A DNA stretch of 64,000 nt from Sanguibacter gelidistatuariae (GCF_900096585.1 NZ_FMYH01000002.1:154081-218080); one strand, 5' to 3'; numbered from the stretch's first letter, positions 16,296 through 25,659 are shown. The notes: a model not told the origin generated them from the sequence alone. Numbers and translations are program-made.

Positions 16296-18991
16296 GCGCC
16301 GAGGACCTGCGCGACGCCGTCGCGCACCCCGGCGAGGGCCGCCGGCAGCGCGGTCGCGTCCTGTCCCCCGCCCTGGGCCATGTCGTCCTTACCGCCACCG
16401 CCACCGCCGAGAACGCTCGAGGCGGCCTTGGCGAAGGCGCCGGCCTTGAGCCCCCGCTCACGCGCACCCGCGTTGGTCACGATGACCACGAGCGGGCGGC
16501 CGGAGGACACCCCGCCGATCGCCACGACGGACGCCTCAGCCTCGCCGAGCCGCCCGCGCAGGTCGAGGGCCAGGGCCCGCAGGTCGTCTGCGGAGGCCAC
16601 CTCCCCGGCGTCGTGCACGACGACGCGCGCACCGGCGACGACGTCGGCGCCGGCCGCGAGGGCACCGGCCGAGGCGAGAAGCTGGCGCTGGCGCATGGCC
16701 GCGAGCTCCTTCTCGGTCTCCTTGAGGCGCGCGAGCAAGCCGCCGACGCGGTCGGGCAGCTCGTCCGTGCGGACGTTGAGCAGGCCCGTGAGCTGGCCGA
16801 CGAGGGCGTGCTCCTTGGCGTGGAAGCCGTAGGCGCCGTCGCCCACGAGGGCGTCGACGCGGCGGACGCCGGAGCCGATCGAGGCCTCTCCGAGCAGCGT
16901 GACCATGCCGAGCTGACCGGAGCGCTTGACGTGGGTGCCCGCGCACAGCTCGCGCGACCAGTCGCCGCCGATCGAGACCACGCGCACGCGGTCGCCGTAC
17001 TTCTCCCCGAAGAGGGCCATGGCGCCCAGCGCCCGGGCCTCGTCGATGTTCATGATCTGCTCGGTGACCTCGAGGTCCTCGGCGAGCTGGGTGTTGACCC
17101 GCTCCTCGATCTCGCTCAGCGCGCCCTGCGGGAGCCCCGTGCTCGAGCGGAAGTCGAAACGGATCCGGCTCGGGGCGTTCTCCGACCCGGCCTGGGTCGC
17201 GTCCTTGCCGAGGGACTCCTGGAGTGCCTTGTGGATCATGTGCGTCGCGGAGTGGGCGCGGCTGATCGCCTTCCGGCGGGCCACGTCGATCGTCGCCGTG
17301 CCGGTCTCGCCCATGGTGACGATGCCGTCGACGACCCGGCCGCGGTGGACCGAGAGGCCCTTGATCGGGGCCTGGACGTCGTCGACCTCGATGGTCGCGC
17401 CGCCGTCGAGCACGATCGTGCCGTGGTCGGCGAGCTGGCCGCCGGCCTCGGCGTAGAAGGGGGTGCGGTCCAGGATGACCTCGACCGTGGCCGGGGCGGT
17501 GGCCGCGGGGCCGGGCACGCCGTCGACCACAAGGCCGACGACGGCCACCCGGGCGGTCGTCTCGGTGTAGCCGAGGAACTCGACCGGCTTGGCTATCTCG
17601 CTGGCCAGCGCCTCGTAGGCGGCCTTGTCGGCGCCGCCGTTGCGCTTGGCGAGCGCGTCCGCGCGGGCCCGGGTGCGCTGTTCCTGCATGAGCGCGCGGA
17701 AGGCCTTCTCGTCCACAGTCACGCCGTGCTCGGAGGCCATCTCGAGCGTGAGGTCGATCGGGAAGCCGTACGTGTCGTGCAGGGCGAAGGCCTCTGGTCC
17801 GCCGAGCACGGGCGTCGCGGAGCCAGCCTTGGTCGCCGACTCGATCGCCGAGCCGACCGCCGACTCGAGGATCGTGGTCCCAGCCGTGAGAGTGCGCCGG
17901 AACGCCTCCTCCTCGGCGTAGGCGATCGCGGAGATCCGCTCGAAGTCGGTGCCGAGCTCGGGGTAGGACTCCTTCATGACGTTCATGCTGGCCGGCAGGA
18001 GCGCGGGCAGCGAGGGGTCCTCCACGCCGAGCAGGCGCATGGCGCGGACCGCGCGGCGGATGAGACGGCGCAGCACGTAGCCGCGGCCCTCGTTGGAGGG
18101 GCGGACGCCGTCACCGATGAGCATGAGGGCCGAGCGGATGTGGTCGGCGACGACGCGCATGCGCACGTCGTCGGCGTGGACCGCGCCGTAGGCCTTGCCG
18201 GAGAGCCGCTGGGCGACCTCGATGACCGGGAAGACCTCGTCGATCTCGTACATGTTGTCGACGCCCTGGAGCAGGAACGCGACGCGCTCGAGGCCCATGC
18301 CGGTGTCGATGTTGCGCTGCTTGAGCTCGCCCAGGATCGGGAAGGAGTCCTTGCCGCCGCCGTCGCCGCGCTCGAACTGCATGAACACGAGGTTCCAGAT
18401 CTCGATGTAACGGTCCTCGTCCGCGACCGGGCCGCCCTCGATGCCGTAGGCGGGGCCGCGGTCGACGTAGATCTCCGAGCACGGGCCGGCGGGTCCGCGC
18501 GCGCCGGTGGACCAGAAGTTGTCCTTCATCCCGCGGGACTGGATGCGCTCGTCGGGCAGGCCCGCCACGCGCTTCCAGATCTCGCGCGACTCCTCGTCCT
18601 CGTGGAAGACGGTGACCCAGATGATCTCTGGGTCGAAGCCGAGCTTGCCGTCCTCGACCGAGCCGGTGATGAAGTCCCACGCGAACGTGATGGCTTCTTC
18701 CTTGAAGTAGTCACCGAAGGAGAAGTTGCCGTTCATCTGGAAGAACGTGCCGTGCCGGGTCGTCTTGCCGACCTCTTCGATGTCCAGGGTCCGTACGCAC
18801 TTCTGCACGCTCGTCGCCCGCTTCCACGGCGCGGTCTGCTGACCGGTCATGTACGGGATGAACGGGACCATCCCCGCGATCGTGAAGAGCGTGGAGGGGT
18901 CCGGGGAGATGAGAGACGCGGACGGGACCACCGTGTGATCGCGCTCGGCAAAGTATGTGAGCCAACGCTTGCGAATCTCGGCGGTGCGCAT
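16292..18991 (-). CDS. alaS: Alanyl-tRNA synthetase
   Basis: An 899-residue class II synthetase that charges tRNA-Ala. The catalytic core opens MRTAEIRKRWLTYFAERDHT and holds the motif 2 region (PFIPYMTGQQTAPWKRA). The editing domain has zinc ligands HSATHMIHKAL and ELCAGTHVKRSG, and the C-Ala domain ends with a Gly-rich stretch (VLGGGGGGKDDMAQGGG). The ATG at 18991 has GAGGAC upstream; a 24-codon extension is rejected because it lacks homology. It is followed by the overlapping ruvX. It is the largest gene of the aroE–rpsD block. Confidence 0.97.
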   Translation of the reverse strand: MRTAEIRKRWLTYFAERDHTVVPSASLISPDPSTLFTIAGMVPFIPYMTGQQTAPWKRATSVQKCVRTLDIEEVGKTTRHGTFFQMNGNFSFGDYFKEEAITFAWDFITGSVEDGKLGFDPEIIWVTVFHEDEESREIWKRVAGLPDERIQSRGMKDNFWSTGARGPAGPCSEIYVDRGPAYGIEGGPVADEDRYIEIWNLVFMQFERGDGGGKDSFPILGELKQRNIDTGMGLERVAFLLQGVDNMYEIDEVFPVIEVAQRLSGKAYGAVHADDVRMRVVADHIRSALMLIGDGVRPSNEGRGYVLRRLIRRAVRAMRLLGVEDPSLPALLPASMNVMKESYPELGTDFERISAIAYAEEEAFRRTLTAGTTILESAVGSAIESATKAGSATPVLGGPEAFALHDTYGFPIDLTLEMASEHGVTVDEKAFRALMQEQRTRARADALAKRNGGADKAAYEALASEIAKPVEFLGYTETTARVAVVGLVVDGVPGPAATAPATVEVILDRTPFYAEAGGQLADHGTIVLDGGATIEVDDVQAPIKGLSVHRGRVVDGIVTMGETGTATIDVARRKAISRAHSATHMIHKALQESLGKDATQAGSENAPSRIRFDFRSSTGLPQGALSEIEERVNTQLAEDLEVTEQIMNIDEARALGAMALFGEKYGDRVRVVSIGGDWSRELCAGTHVKRSGQLGMVTLLGEASIGSGVRRVDALVGDGAYGFHAKEHALVGQLTGLLNVRTDELPDRVGGLLARLKETEKELAAMRQRQLLASAGALAAGADVVAGARVVVHDAGEVASADDLRALALDLRGRLGEAEASVVAIGGVSSGRPLVVIVTNAGARERGLKAGAFAKAASSVLGGGGGGKDDMAQGGGQDATALPAALAGVRDGVAQVLGA

Positions 18992-19069
18992 GATGTCCTC
19001 TATCGACGGTTGTGCAGGGAAGGATGGTGCGGAGGCCCGCGGCAGGGCCGCAGTGCGGATCAATCTTAG

Positions 19070-19504
19070 TCAGAAGGAGTAGCCGAGCTCGTCGTCGTCG
19101 GAGTCGTCGTCCTGGATCGGCGCGTTGTCATTGTCGACGGCATAGCGGGCCCGGGTCGCGCGCTCGGAGTCGTCGGCGTGGCGGCCGGGACCGTGCCGGC
19201 CGGCGTCGTCGCGAGCGGCGTCGGCGTCATAGGCACGGCGGCGGGCCTGCAGGTCCTCGACCGATCCCTGGGTCGGTGCGAGCAGCGCGTCGGCGAGCTC
19301 TCTCGCCCGCTCGTCGCGGGCCGCTCGGAAGTCGGAGAGGAAGTGCGTGGCTGCGTCCGAGAGCGCCGAGCCGGTGGCCGCTGCGGTCGCGGTGGCGCGA
19401 TCGACGACGGCGGCCGGGGCGTAGCGGTGGATGATCTGGCGTCCCTTGATCACGACGACGACCGTCAGCGCGACCCCCGTGCCGACCCAGAACAGGCGGG
19501 CCAT
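19070..19504 (-). CDS. Small membrane-anchored protein (DUF6167-like)
   Basis: A 144-residue protein: a short N-terminal TM (FWVGTGVALTVVVVIKG), an Ala-rich helical part that probably forms a coiled coil, and a long acidic, Arg/Asp-rich tail ending DDELGYSF. It starts exactly at the last base of the DUF948 gene stop, so the two are coupled. This pair sits between rpsD and alaS in many actinobacteria and has no assigned function; I assign the family by place and shape. The pairing suggests that both act together at the membrane. Confidence 0.72.
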   Translation of the reverse strand: MARLFWVGTGVALTVVVVIKGRQIIHRYAPAAVVDRATATAAATGSALSDAATHFLSDFRAARDERARELADALLAPTQGSVEDLQARRRAYDADAARDDAGRHGPGRHADDSERATRARYAVDNDNAPIQDDDSDDDELGYSF

Positions 19505-19884
19505 CAGCGCGCCTTCTTGCCTGCGCCGTCGCGCACCCGGGAGGCCGCCTGGCCGAAGGCCTTGCGCACGCCGTAGGAGAAGGCCGCGACCTTGACCAGC
19601 GGGGCGCCGAAGGTGGCGGCGTACAGGCCGGTGAGGGCCGAGACGTTCTGGCTCACCTCGGCCGCGGCCGTGGTGATGGTGTCCACCTTGATGAGCTGGA
19701 CGTTGGCGCTTGCGACCGTCTGCGCAGACTCGTCGAGGATCGGCACCGAGTGCTCGGTCAGGTCCTTGATGGACTGCGTCGTGGTGTCGAACACCTTGCC
19801 CAGCTTGAGCAGGGGTACAGCGATGAGACCGACCAGCGCCACAAAGGCGACCGCCGCGATGAGTCCCGCGATTTCTCCGATCAC
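19504..19884 (-). CDS. DUF948 membrane protein
   Basis: A 126-residue protein with an N-terminal TM helix (IAGLIAAVAFVALVGLIAVPLLKLG) followed by a long amphipathic helix (TTQSIKDLTEHSVPILDESAQTV), the hallmark of DUF948 proteins. The GTG at 19884 with AAGGAG 7 nt upstream is preferred; an ATG at 19902 adds six residues. Homologues often occur upstream of alaS in actinobacteria and their role is unknown. The next gene overlaps its stop codon. A transcript start is needed in the 140 bp between this gene and the rpsD terminator, which contain an inverted repeat. Confidence 0.8.
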   Translation of the reverse strand: MIGEIAGLIAAVAFVALVGLIAVPLLKLGKVFDTTTQSIKDLTEHSVPILDESAQTVASANVQLIKVDTITTAAAEVSQNVSALTGLYAATFGAPLVKVAAFSYGVRKAFGQAASRVRDGAGKKAR

Positions 19885-19935
19885 AGACGCGCTCCTTGCC
19901 ATAGACACCAAAGTCATCCCCACACCCACCCAGCC

Positions 19936-20001
19936 CCGCTGAGTGCGGCCGAATGGCTGCACATACCGGACGTCAGGCAGCCATCTCCCCGCACTCAGCG
20001 G
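19936..20001. repeat. Two-step imperfect palindrome upstream of the DUF948 gene
   Basis: The outer arms CCGCTGAGTGCGG (19936-19948) and CCGCACTCAGCGG (19989-20001) are perfect over 13 bp. Inner arms ATGGCTGC (19953-19960) and GCAGCCAT (19977-19984) pair over 8 bp. It lies just 3' of the rpsD terminator and 50 bp before the DUF948 start. It could be an operator, a second terminator or a REP-like element; nothing decides this. Confidence 0.75.
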
Positions 20002-20025
20002 AGGTGGCACTGGGGACGAGACTAC

Positions 20026-20084
20026 CTGCACACAAGGACGCCCCGCTCGCAGCAGCGCTGCGAGCGGGGCGTCCTTGTGTGCAG
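20026..20084 (-). terminator. Very long perfect hairpin terminator after rpsD
   Basis: A 28-bp perfectly paired stem with a 3-nt loop (AGC). The arms begin CTGCACACAAGGACGCCCCG at 20026 and close at 20084. It begins 12 bp past the rpsD stop. The stem is much longer than a normal intrinsic terminator, and no U-tract is needed in actinobacteria. It should end rpsD transcription. Confidence 0.85.
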
Positions 20085-20096
20085 ATCAGGAACAGA

Positions 20097-20723
20097 TCAG
20101 CGCGAGTAGTGCTCGACGACGAGCTGGACCTCGGCGGTGACCGGAACCTCGGCGCGCTTGGGCGAACGCACCAGCGTGAAGGACAGCTTCTCGAGCTGAA
20201 CCTCGAGGTACGGCGGGACGGCCGGGAGGACGTCGCGGTGCGCACCGGCGGCGGCGACCTGGAACGGAACCGTTGCCTGGCTCTTCGGCTTGACCTGGAC
20301 CGTCTGGCCCGGCTTCACCTTGAACGAGGGGCGGTCGACGATCTTGCCGTCGACGAGGATGTGGCGGTGAACCACGGCCTGGCGCGACTGGAGCGTCGTG
20401 CGGGCGAAGCCCGAACGCAGCACGAGGGCGTCGAGGCGGACCTCGAGGATCTCGACGAGAGCCTCACCGGTCAGACCCGGAGCCTTGCGAGCCTCTTCGA
20501 AGGCACGCGCCATCTGCTTCTCGCGGAGGCCGTACTGGGCGCGCAAACGCTGCTTCTCGCGAAGACGGACCGCGTAGTCCGACTCGGTGCGGCGACGGGC
20601 GCGGCCGTGCTCGCCCGGGGGGTAGGGGCGCTTCTCGAAGTGCTTGACGGCCTTCGGGGTGAGCGCAATGCCCAGCGCGCGGCTCAGGCGAACCTGGCGG
20701 CGCGAACGGGTCACAGAAGACAT
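20097..20723 (-). CDS. rpsD: 30S ribosomal protein S4
   Basis: A 208-residue S4, the primary 16S rRNA binding protein that nucleates assembly of the 5' domain. The head reads MSSVTRSRRQVRLSRALGI and the S4 RNA-binding domain (about 98-160) contains RLDALVLRSGFARTTLQSRQ and VVHRHILVDGKIVDRPS. It lacks the four Cys of zinc-binding S4 forms (C-minus type). It stands alone, not in the alpha operon, as is usual in many actinobacteria. It has an extended -10 promoter about 155 bp upstream and a strong terminator downstream. Confidence 0.97.
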   Translation of the reverse strand: MSSVTRSRRQVRLSRALGIALTPKAVKHFEKRPYPPGEHGRARRRTESDYAVRLREKQRLRAQYGLREKQMARAFEEARKAPGLTGEALVEILEVRLDALVLRSGFARTTLQSRQAVVHRHILVDGKIVDRPSFKVKPGQTVQVKPKSQATVPFQVAAAGAHRDVLPAVPPYLEVQLEKLSFTLVRSPKRAEVPVTAEVQLVVEHYSR

Positions 20724-20877
20724 AAAAAGTCGTCCATTCCTGTCGTGATTGACGTCGCATACCTCACGCGGGTCGCGTGGGATGCGGGACCAGCCGACGG
20801 AGCGAACCCGTGCGTCAGACGCAGGTCCCGCTCACAGGGCCGAGGTCCCAGTGGTCACCCAAGAGGGCAACCTGAGA

Positions 20878-20886
20878 ATTCTAACA
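20878..20886 (-). promoter_or_regulatory. Extended -10 promoter for rpsD
   Basis: On the minus strand the sequence TGTTAGAAT is an extended -10 (TGn plus TAGAAT) just past the rarA stop. No good -35 is seen, as allowed for this promoter type. It would give a leader of about 150 nt before rpsD, long enough for S4 feedback control, though no fold is proven. Confidence 0.45.
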
Positions 20887-20895
20887 TCTGTGGGG

Positions 20896-22287
20896 CTACT
20901 CCCCGCGCAGGATGGTGCGGATCTTGTCCATCCGCTCGGTCACGGCACGCTCGTACCCGCGGTCGCTGGGCAGGTAGTAGCGCGATCCGGCCAGCTCGTC
21001 GGGCAGGTACTGCTGCGCGGCGACTGCGTGCGGGGCGTCGTGGGCGTACTTGTAGCCCTGCCCGTGCCCGATCCCCTTCGCCCCCGCGTAGTGGGCGTCG
21101 CGCAGGTGCGCGGGGACCGACCCGGCCTTGCCGGCGCGCACATCGGCCAGCGCCGCGTCGATCGCCATGTACGCGGCGTTCGACTTGGGCGCGGTCGCGA
21201 TGTGCACAACCGCCTCGGCGAGGATGATCCGTGCCTCGGGCATGCCGATCAGCGCGACCGCAGTCGCCGCGGCCGTCGCGGTCTGCAGCGCGGAGGGATC
21301 GGCCATGCCGACGTCCTCGGCCGCGGAGATGACGATCCGGCGGGCGATGAACCGCGGGTCCTCCCCCGCCGCGATCATCCGGGCCAGGTAGTGGATCGCC
21401 GCGTCGACGTCCGATCCCCGCATGGACTTGATGAACGCGCTGATCACGTCGTAGTGCTGGTCGCCGTCGCGGTCGTAGCGCACCGCCGCGACATCGATCG
21501 CGCGCTCCATGGTGGCCAGGTCGAGCGTGACCGGATGCTCACGGTCCGGTGGGGCCCCGTCCTCCCCGTCCGGGGCGGACAGCACCGCACCGGCGGCCGC
21601 CTCGAGGATGGTCAGCGCCTTACGCGCGTCGCCGCCGGCCAGGCGCAGGAGGTGGTCCTGCGCGTCGTCGGCCAGGGCGACCGTGCCAGCCAGCCCGCGC
21701 TCGTCGTCGACCGCCCGGTCGACGAGCGTGCGCACGTCCTGCGTGCTCAGAGGCTGCAGGGTGAGCAGCAGGGACCTCGACAGGAGCGGGGAGTTGACGG
21801 AGAAGCTGGGATTCTCGGTCGTGGCCGCGACGAGGGTCACCCAGCGGTTCTCCACGCTCGGCAGCAGCGCGTCCTGCTGCGACTTGGAGAAGCGGTGCAC
21901 CTCGTCGATGAACAGGACGGTCTCCGACCCACCGGTGGCCAGGCGTCGTCGGGCATCCTCGATCACCGCGCGGACGTCCTTGACGCCCGCCGTGACCGCC
22001 GAGAGCTCGACGAAACGCCGGCCCGAGCTTGTCGCGATGAGGTAGGCCAGCGTCGTCTTGCCGGTCCCGGGCGGGCCCCACAGGATGACCGAGCCGGGCG
22101 CCGCGCGGCGCGAGGACTCTTCGGCGGGCTCCACGAGCCGGCGCAGCGGCGAGCCGGGCACCAACAGGTGCGCCTGCCCAGCGACCTCGCTGAGCGAGGC
22201 GGGGCGCATGCGCACCGCGAGCGGGGACCCCGTCCCGACGCTGGGGACGCCACTGGCTGCCTGCGTCGTGGCGTCGAACAGATCCAT
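20896..22287 (-). CDS. rarA: Replication-associated recombination protein A (RarA/MgsA)
   Basis: A 463-residue AAA+ ATPase of the clamp-loader family that acts at stalled forks. After a PCNA/clamp-motif-like head (MDLFD) and the conserved [17 protein letters not shown] come Walker [17 protein letters not shown] (about 70), Walker [11 protein letters not shown], sensor 1 AATTENPSF, and the MgsA C-terminal domain ([14 protein letters not shown], then a YKYAHDAP stretch). It ends close to the rpsD promoter. The start ATG is 42 bp from the divergent MMPL reading frame. Confidence 0.95.
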   Translation of the reverse strand: MDLFDATTQAASGVPSVGTGSPLAVRMRPASLSEVAGQAHLLVPGSPLRRLVEPAEESSRRAAPGSVILWGPPGTGKTTLAYLIATSSGRRFVELSAVTAGVKDVRAVIEDARRRLATGGSETVLFIDEVHRFSKSQQDALLPSVENRWVTLVAATTENPSFSVNSPLLSRSLLLTLQPLSTQDVRTLVDRAVDDERGLAGTVALADDAQDHLLRLAGGDARKALTILEAAAGAVLSAPDGEDGAPPDREHPVTLDLATMERAIDVAAVRYDRDGDQHYDVISAFIKSMRGSDVDAAIHYLARMIAAGEDPRFIARRIVISAAEDVGMADPSALQTATAAATAVALIGMPEARIILAEAVVHIATAPKSNAAYMAIDAALADVRAGKAGSVPAHLRDAHYAGAKGIGHGQGYKYAHDAPHAVAAQQYLPDELAGSRYYLPSDRGYERAVTERMDKIRTILRGE

Positions 22288-22341
22288 GGACCCAGCCTAG
22301 ATCCTCCTGCGAGATCGCCCGCATGTGGGATGCTGGCCTGC

Positions 22342-24585
22342 GTGTTCGAAAGTCTAGGTCGCCGAATTGCAGACCATCCGCGCAGCGCCATCGTCACGTG
22401 GGCCGTCATCACGGTCCTCGGCTTCGCCCTGGCCGTCTTCGGCGTACACGGAGAGAGCCTGTTCTCCAGGCTCACCTCGGGGGCGCCGGTGGTCCCCGGA
22501 TCGCAGAGCTACGAGGGCGCGGCGATCCTCGACCGGATCAGCCCGACAGGTGAGTACGTCTCCCTCATCGTCGACGGCGTCACGCCCTCCGCGACCGGCG
22601 TCGCGGACGTCATGGCCGCCGCACACACCGAGCTGCTGAAGATCAGCGGCGTGGAGTCCGTGCTCGACCCGATCATCGTCCCGGACGGCCCCGAGAGCGA
22701 CGTCGGCAAGCTCTTCACCGCCCAGGACGGCGCCGGCTTCCTCGTCGTGGTGGGCGTCGAACCAGGGATGTCCGACGACGCCGAGGCCGCCGCGATCGCC
22801 GACGTCGCCGACGTGCTGCGCACCGTGCCGGAGTCCCTGGCGGCCACGAATGCCGGCGTCACCGGGCTCGTCGGCGGCAACGCCCTCATCCTCGATGCCA
22901 TCACTTCCCAGGTCGAGCGGGACCTGACCACGGGCGAGGCGATCGCGCTGCCGATCGCGCTGATCATCATGGTGGCGGTCTTCGGCGGATTCCTCGCCGC
23001 GGCCATGCCGATGGCCGGCGCGCTCGCTTCGATCGGCGTCGGGCTGGGGCTGCTGCTGGGCATGTCCTACCTCATGAAGATCGACGCGTCCGTCGTCAAC
23101 GTCGTCACGCTGCTGGGCCTGGGCCTGTCGATCGACTACGGCCTGCTCATCGTCTCGCGGTTCCGCGAGGAGCTGCAGCGGCTGACCGCCGAGTCCGCGA
23201 CGGAGAACCCGGGCAAGCGCAGACGCAGCCGTGCCGACACGCAGGTCGAGCAGGCGCTCGTGACGACCATGGGCACCGCCGGGCGGACCGTGGCGTTCTC
23301 GGCCGTGACCGTGGCGATCTCGATCGCCGGACTGATGGTCTTCACCCCCGAGATCCTGCGGTCCATCGGCGGGGCCGGGCTCGCGGTCATCCTCGTGGCC
23401 GTGGCCACCGCTCTGACCCTCGTGCCCGCTCTGCTGCGCCTGGCCGGCAAGCGGCTGCTCCGCCCGGGGATCTTGTCCACCATCCCCGGGATCCGTCAGG
23501 TGCTCACCCGCACGGCCGCCGCCGACCGGGACGAGGGCGTCTTCTCACGCCTGGCGACCCGGGTCCAGCGGCACCCGGCGTGGGTGATGATCGGCTGCGT
23601 CGTCGTGCTCGGGGTGCTCGCGATCCCAGCGGCGGGTCTGCAGATGCGCAACTCAGGCATCGAGCTGCTGCCGGCAAGCTCACCCCAGCGCCAGTTCGTC
23701 ACCCAGCTCGCCGAGCAGTTCCCGAGCACCGCTTCCCCCGAGATCCACGTGCTCGTGCGCGACGACGAGGCCGGCGCGCAGGCTTTCGCCGACTCGATCG
23801 CCTCGCTCGACGGCGTGGACTCGGTCACTGCGCCCGCCTTGATCGACGACTACGCCACCGTCGGCGTCTACATCAGCTCCGGCGACCCGGGTGGCTCGCA
23901 GGCCCTCGACGTCGTCGGCGCGATCCGCGACCTCGACCCCGGTGCCGACTACTGGGTGCTCGGGCAGGCCGCAGGCCAGGTGGACTTCGTCCACGCGCTC
24001 GGCGAGCGGGTCTGGTGGGCCGTGGGAATCGTCGTGCTGGCTACGTTCGTGCTGCTCTTCCTCATGACGGGGTCCGTGGTGATCCCGGTCAAGGCGCTGC
24101 TGACCAACGCGATCTCCCTCGCTGCGTCTCTCGGGGTGCTCGTCTGGGTGTTCCAGGACGGTCACCTGTCCGGGCTGCTGGGCTTCTCCTCGACCGGCGG
24201 GATCGAGACCTTCGTCGTGGCGCTCGTCATCGCGTTCGCCTTCGGCCTCGCGATGGACTATGAGGTGTTCCTGCTCTCGCGGATCAAGGAGCTGCATGAC
24301 GAGGGTGTCGACTCCGAGACGGCTGTCCGGCTCGGGCTGCAGCGGACCGGGCGGATCATCACGTCCGCGGCCGCGATCATCATCGTGGTCTTCGCAGGGT
24401 TCGTGTTCGGCCAGCTGCTCATCATCAAGCAGGTCGGGTTCGCCCTGGCCGTGGCCATCCTCATCGACGCGACGATCGTGCGGATGCTGCTTGTCCCGGC
24501 GACGATGACGCTGCTCGGCAAGTGGAACTGGTGGGCCCCGGCCCCGCTGCGCCGGCTGCACGAGCGTTTCGGCATCACCCACTAA
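22342..24585 (+). CDS. MMPL-family RND transporter
   Basis: A 747-residue polytopic protein with the two-fold MMPL layout: TM1, a large extracytoplasmic loop, TM2-6 (LPIALIIMVAVFGGFLAAAM; the family motif LGLGLSIDYGLLIVSRFREE), then a second loop and TM7-12 with AFAFGLAMDYEVFLLSRIKE. The Asp-Tyr pairs in both motifs are the proton-relay residues of mycobacterial MmpL3-type proteins. Members export lipids or drugs; the substrate here is unknown. The GTG at 22342 gives MFESLGRRIADHP, as in relatives; an ATG 12 bp upstream is possible. It is divergent from rarA. Confidence 0.92.
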   Translation: MFESLGRRIADHPRSAIVTWAVITVLGFALAVFGVHGESLFSRLTSGAPVVPGSQSYEGAAILDRISPTGEYVSLIVDGVTPSATGVADVMAAAHTELLKISGVESVLDPIIVPDGPESDVGKLFTAQDGAGFLVVVGVEPGMSDDAEAAAIADVADVLRTVPESLAATNAGVTGLVGGNALILDAITSQVERDLTTGEAIALPIALIIMVAVFGGFLAAAMPMAGALASIGVGLGLLLGMSYLMKIDASVVNVVTLLGLGLSIDYGLLIVSRFREELQRLTAESATENPGKRRRSRADTQVEQALVTTMGTAGRTVAFSAVTVAISIAGLMVFTPEILRSIGGAGLAVILVAVATALTLVPALLRLAGKRLLRPGILSTIPGIRQVLTRTAAADRDEGVFSRLATRVQRHPAWVMIGCVVVLGVLAIPAAGLQMRNSGIELLPASSPQRQFVTQLAEQFPSTASPEIHVLVRDDEAGAQAFADSIASLDGVDSVTAPALIDDYATVGVYISSGDPGGSQALDVVGAIRDLDPGADYWVLGQAAGQVDFVHALGERVWWAVGIVVLATFVLLFLMTGSVVIPVKALLTNAISLAASLGVLVWVFQDGHLSGLLGFSSTGGIETFVVALVIAFAFGLAMDYEVFLLSRIKELHDEGVDSETAVRLGLQRTGRIITSAAAIIIVVFAGFVFGQLLIIKQVGFALAVAILIDATIVRMLLVPATMTLLGKWNWWAPAPLRRLHERFGITH

Positions 24586-24636
24586 TCCGGCGGCGGGTTG
24601 GAGACACCCGGCGCAGGTGCGTGTCACACTGTCCGG

Positions 24637-25026
24637 ATGAATCCGACCTCCGCCGGTATGGGCCCCGCGGCCCGCGCGGTCATCACCACGCACGAGGCCG
24701 CCATGGCGCGGTATCGGCGCTGGACCTTCGCCACCCGAGCGATCACGATCGCGCTGATCGTGGCCGCGGTCCTGCCGTTCGTCGCGATGGTCGTCGTTGT
24801 CAGCGGGCTCGGCACGCCGACGCTGCTGAACTTCGTGCCCGTGGGCCTTCTTGTATCCTGGCTGCTGAGGAAGGACGAAATCCTCACCCTCCTCGGCCGC
24901 CCGGGCTACCCGCAATTCCCCGCCACGACGCTGGCGCTCGCCCAGGACAGCGACGCCCGGGCTGCCAACCCGCAGCCCTTCGGCTCGCTGCCGCCCGGCC
25001 CGCGGTTCCCACCCCGAAACTGGTAG
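24637..25026 (+). CDS. Small two-TM membrane protein, unknown function
   Basis: A 129-residue protein. Two hydrophobic segments are visible (AITIALIVAAVLPFVAMVVVV at about 33-53 and LNFVPVGLLVSWLL at about 63-76), then a Pro-rich C-terminal tail ending PRFPPRNW. I do not recognise a family. It starts 51 bp after the MMPL gene and 5 bp before the next small membrane gene, so all three may share a transcript, and it could be an accessory to the transporter. Codon bias is like its neighbours. Confidence 0.7.
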   Translation: MNPTSAGMGPAARAVITTHEAAMARYRRWTFATRAITIALIVAAVLPFVAMVVVVSGLGTPTLLNFVPVGLLVSWLLRKDEILTLLGRPGYPQFPATTLALAQDSDARAANPQPFGSLPPGPRFPPRNW

Positions 25027-25031
25027 CCCGC

Positions 25032-25589
25032 ATGGACGACCCGCTCACCCAACCCATGCCCGACGACGCGTATCTGGACCGCTTCCGCCCTCACCTCCCG
25101 CAGCCCGACGCCGCCGTCACATCCCCCGACGAGACCGCTGGGCCCGCCCAGCCCGTCACGACCTGGGACGAGTGGTCCCTCGTCGACCGGGACCGGCGCG
25201 AGCGTCGCTCTCTGGTTACGCGCATCCGCGGCAACCGCGGCGCGCAAGGCCTGGCGCACGAGCGAGCCGTCACCGCGCACCGGTCGCGGGTCCGCACGGC
25301 CGCGACCGTCACCGTCGCAGTCACCACGCCTCTCGTGGTCGGGTGGTTCTGGGTCATCGGTGCGCGGGACGCATCGATAACACTGGGCTCCGGGGACCGC
25401 AGCTTCGCGCCCTTCGGTTTCCTGCTGCTCGTGGTCACGGCCCTCGCCGGGGTGGCGCTCCTGCGCTGGTGGGCGGGGATCTACCGGGACCGCCCGGACC
25501 CGCTGCGCTTCGACCCGCTCCCCGACTCCCCCGAGGCCCCACGCCACGGCTCCTTCGACGGCAGCACGACCCCGCCCACCCGCTGGTAG
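25032..25589 (+). CDS. Two-TM membrane protein, unknown function
   Basis: A 185-residue protein. A charged cytoplasmic N-terminal half rich in Arg and Asp (VDRDRRERRSLVTRIRGNRG) is followed by two TM helices (TVTVAVTTPLVVGWFWVIG and FGFLLLVVTALAGVALLRWW) and a Pro-rich tail. No family is recognised. The ATG at 25032 lies 5 bp after the stop of the preceding gene; it is the last gene before a hairpin terminator. It is best seen as part of a three-gene unit with the MMPL exporter, a link based on position only. Confidence 0.7.
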   Translation: MDDPLTQPMPDDAYLDRFRPHLPQPDAAVTSPDETAGPAQPVTTWDEWSLVDRDRRERRSLVTRIRGNRGAQGLAHERAVTAHRSRVRTAATVTVAVTTPLVVGWFWVIGARDASITLGSGDRSFAPFGFLLLVVTALAGVALLRWWAGIYRDRPDPLRFDPLPDSPEAPRHGSFDGSTTPPTRW

Positions 25590-25598
25590 GACGCCAAC

Positions 25599-25632
25599 GA
25601 GCCCTCCCTGAGCATCGGCTCGGGGAGGGCTC
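25599..25632. terminator. Hairpin between convergent genes (25032 gene and aspS)
   Basis: Fifteen-bp arms (GAGCCCTCCCTGAGC and GCTCGGGGAGGGCTC) with one G·T pair and a 4-nt loop lie between two convergent stops, 9 bp from one and 27 bp from the other. It probably serves both strands. Confidence 0.8.
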
Positions 25633-25659
25633 GTGGCACCTCAGGTCATACCGCCGGGA

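Noticed and set aside
16277-19069. Very long open frame on the plus strand over alaS
   Set aside because: It is the mirror of a highly conserved synthetase gene in GC-rich DNA; its product is Arg/Glu/Gly-rich with no motif. The same holds for long frames opposite mltG, rel, ruvB and thrS.
20749-22341. Upstream extension of the MMPL frame by more than 500 codons
   Set aside because: It lies over rarA on the other strand and has no homology; family length and start logic place the start at 22342.
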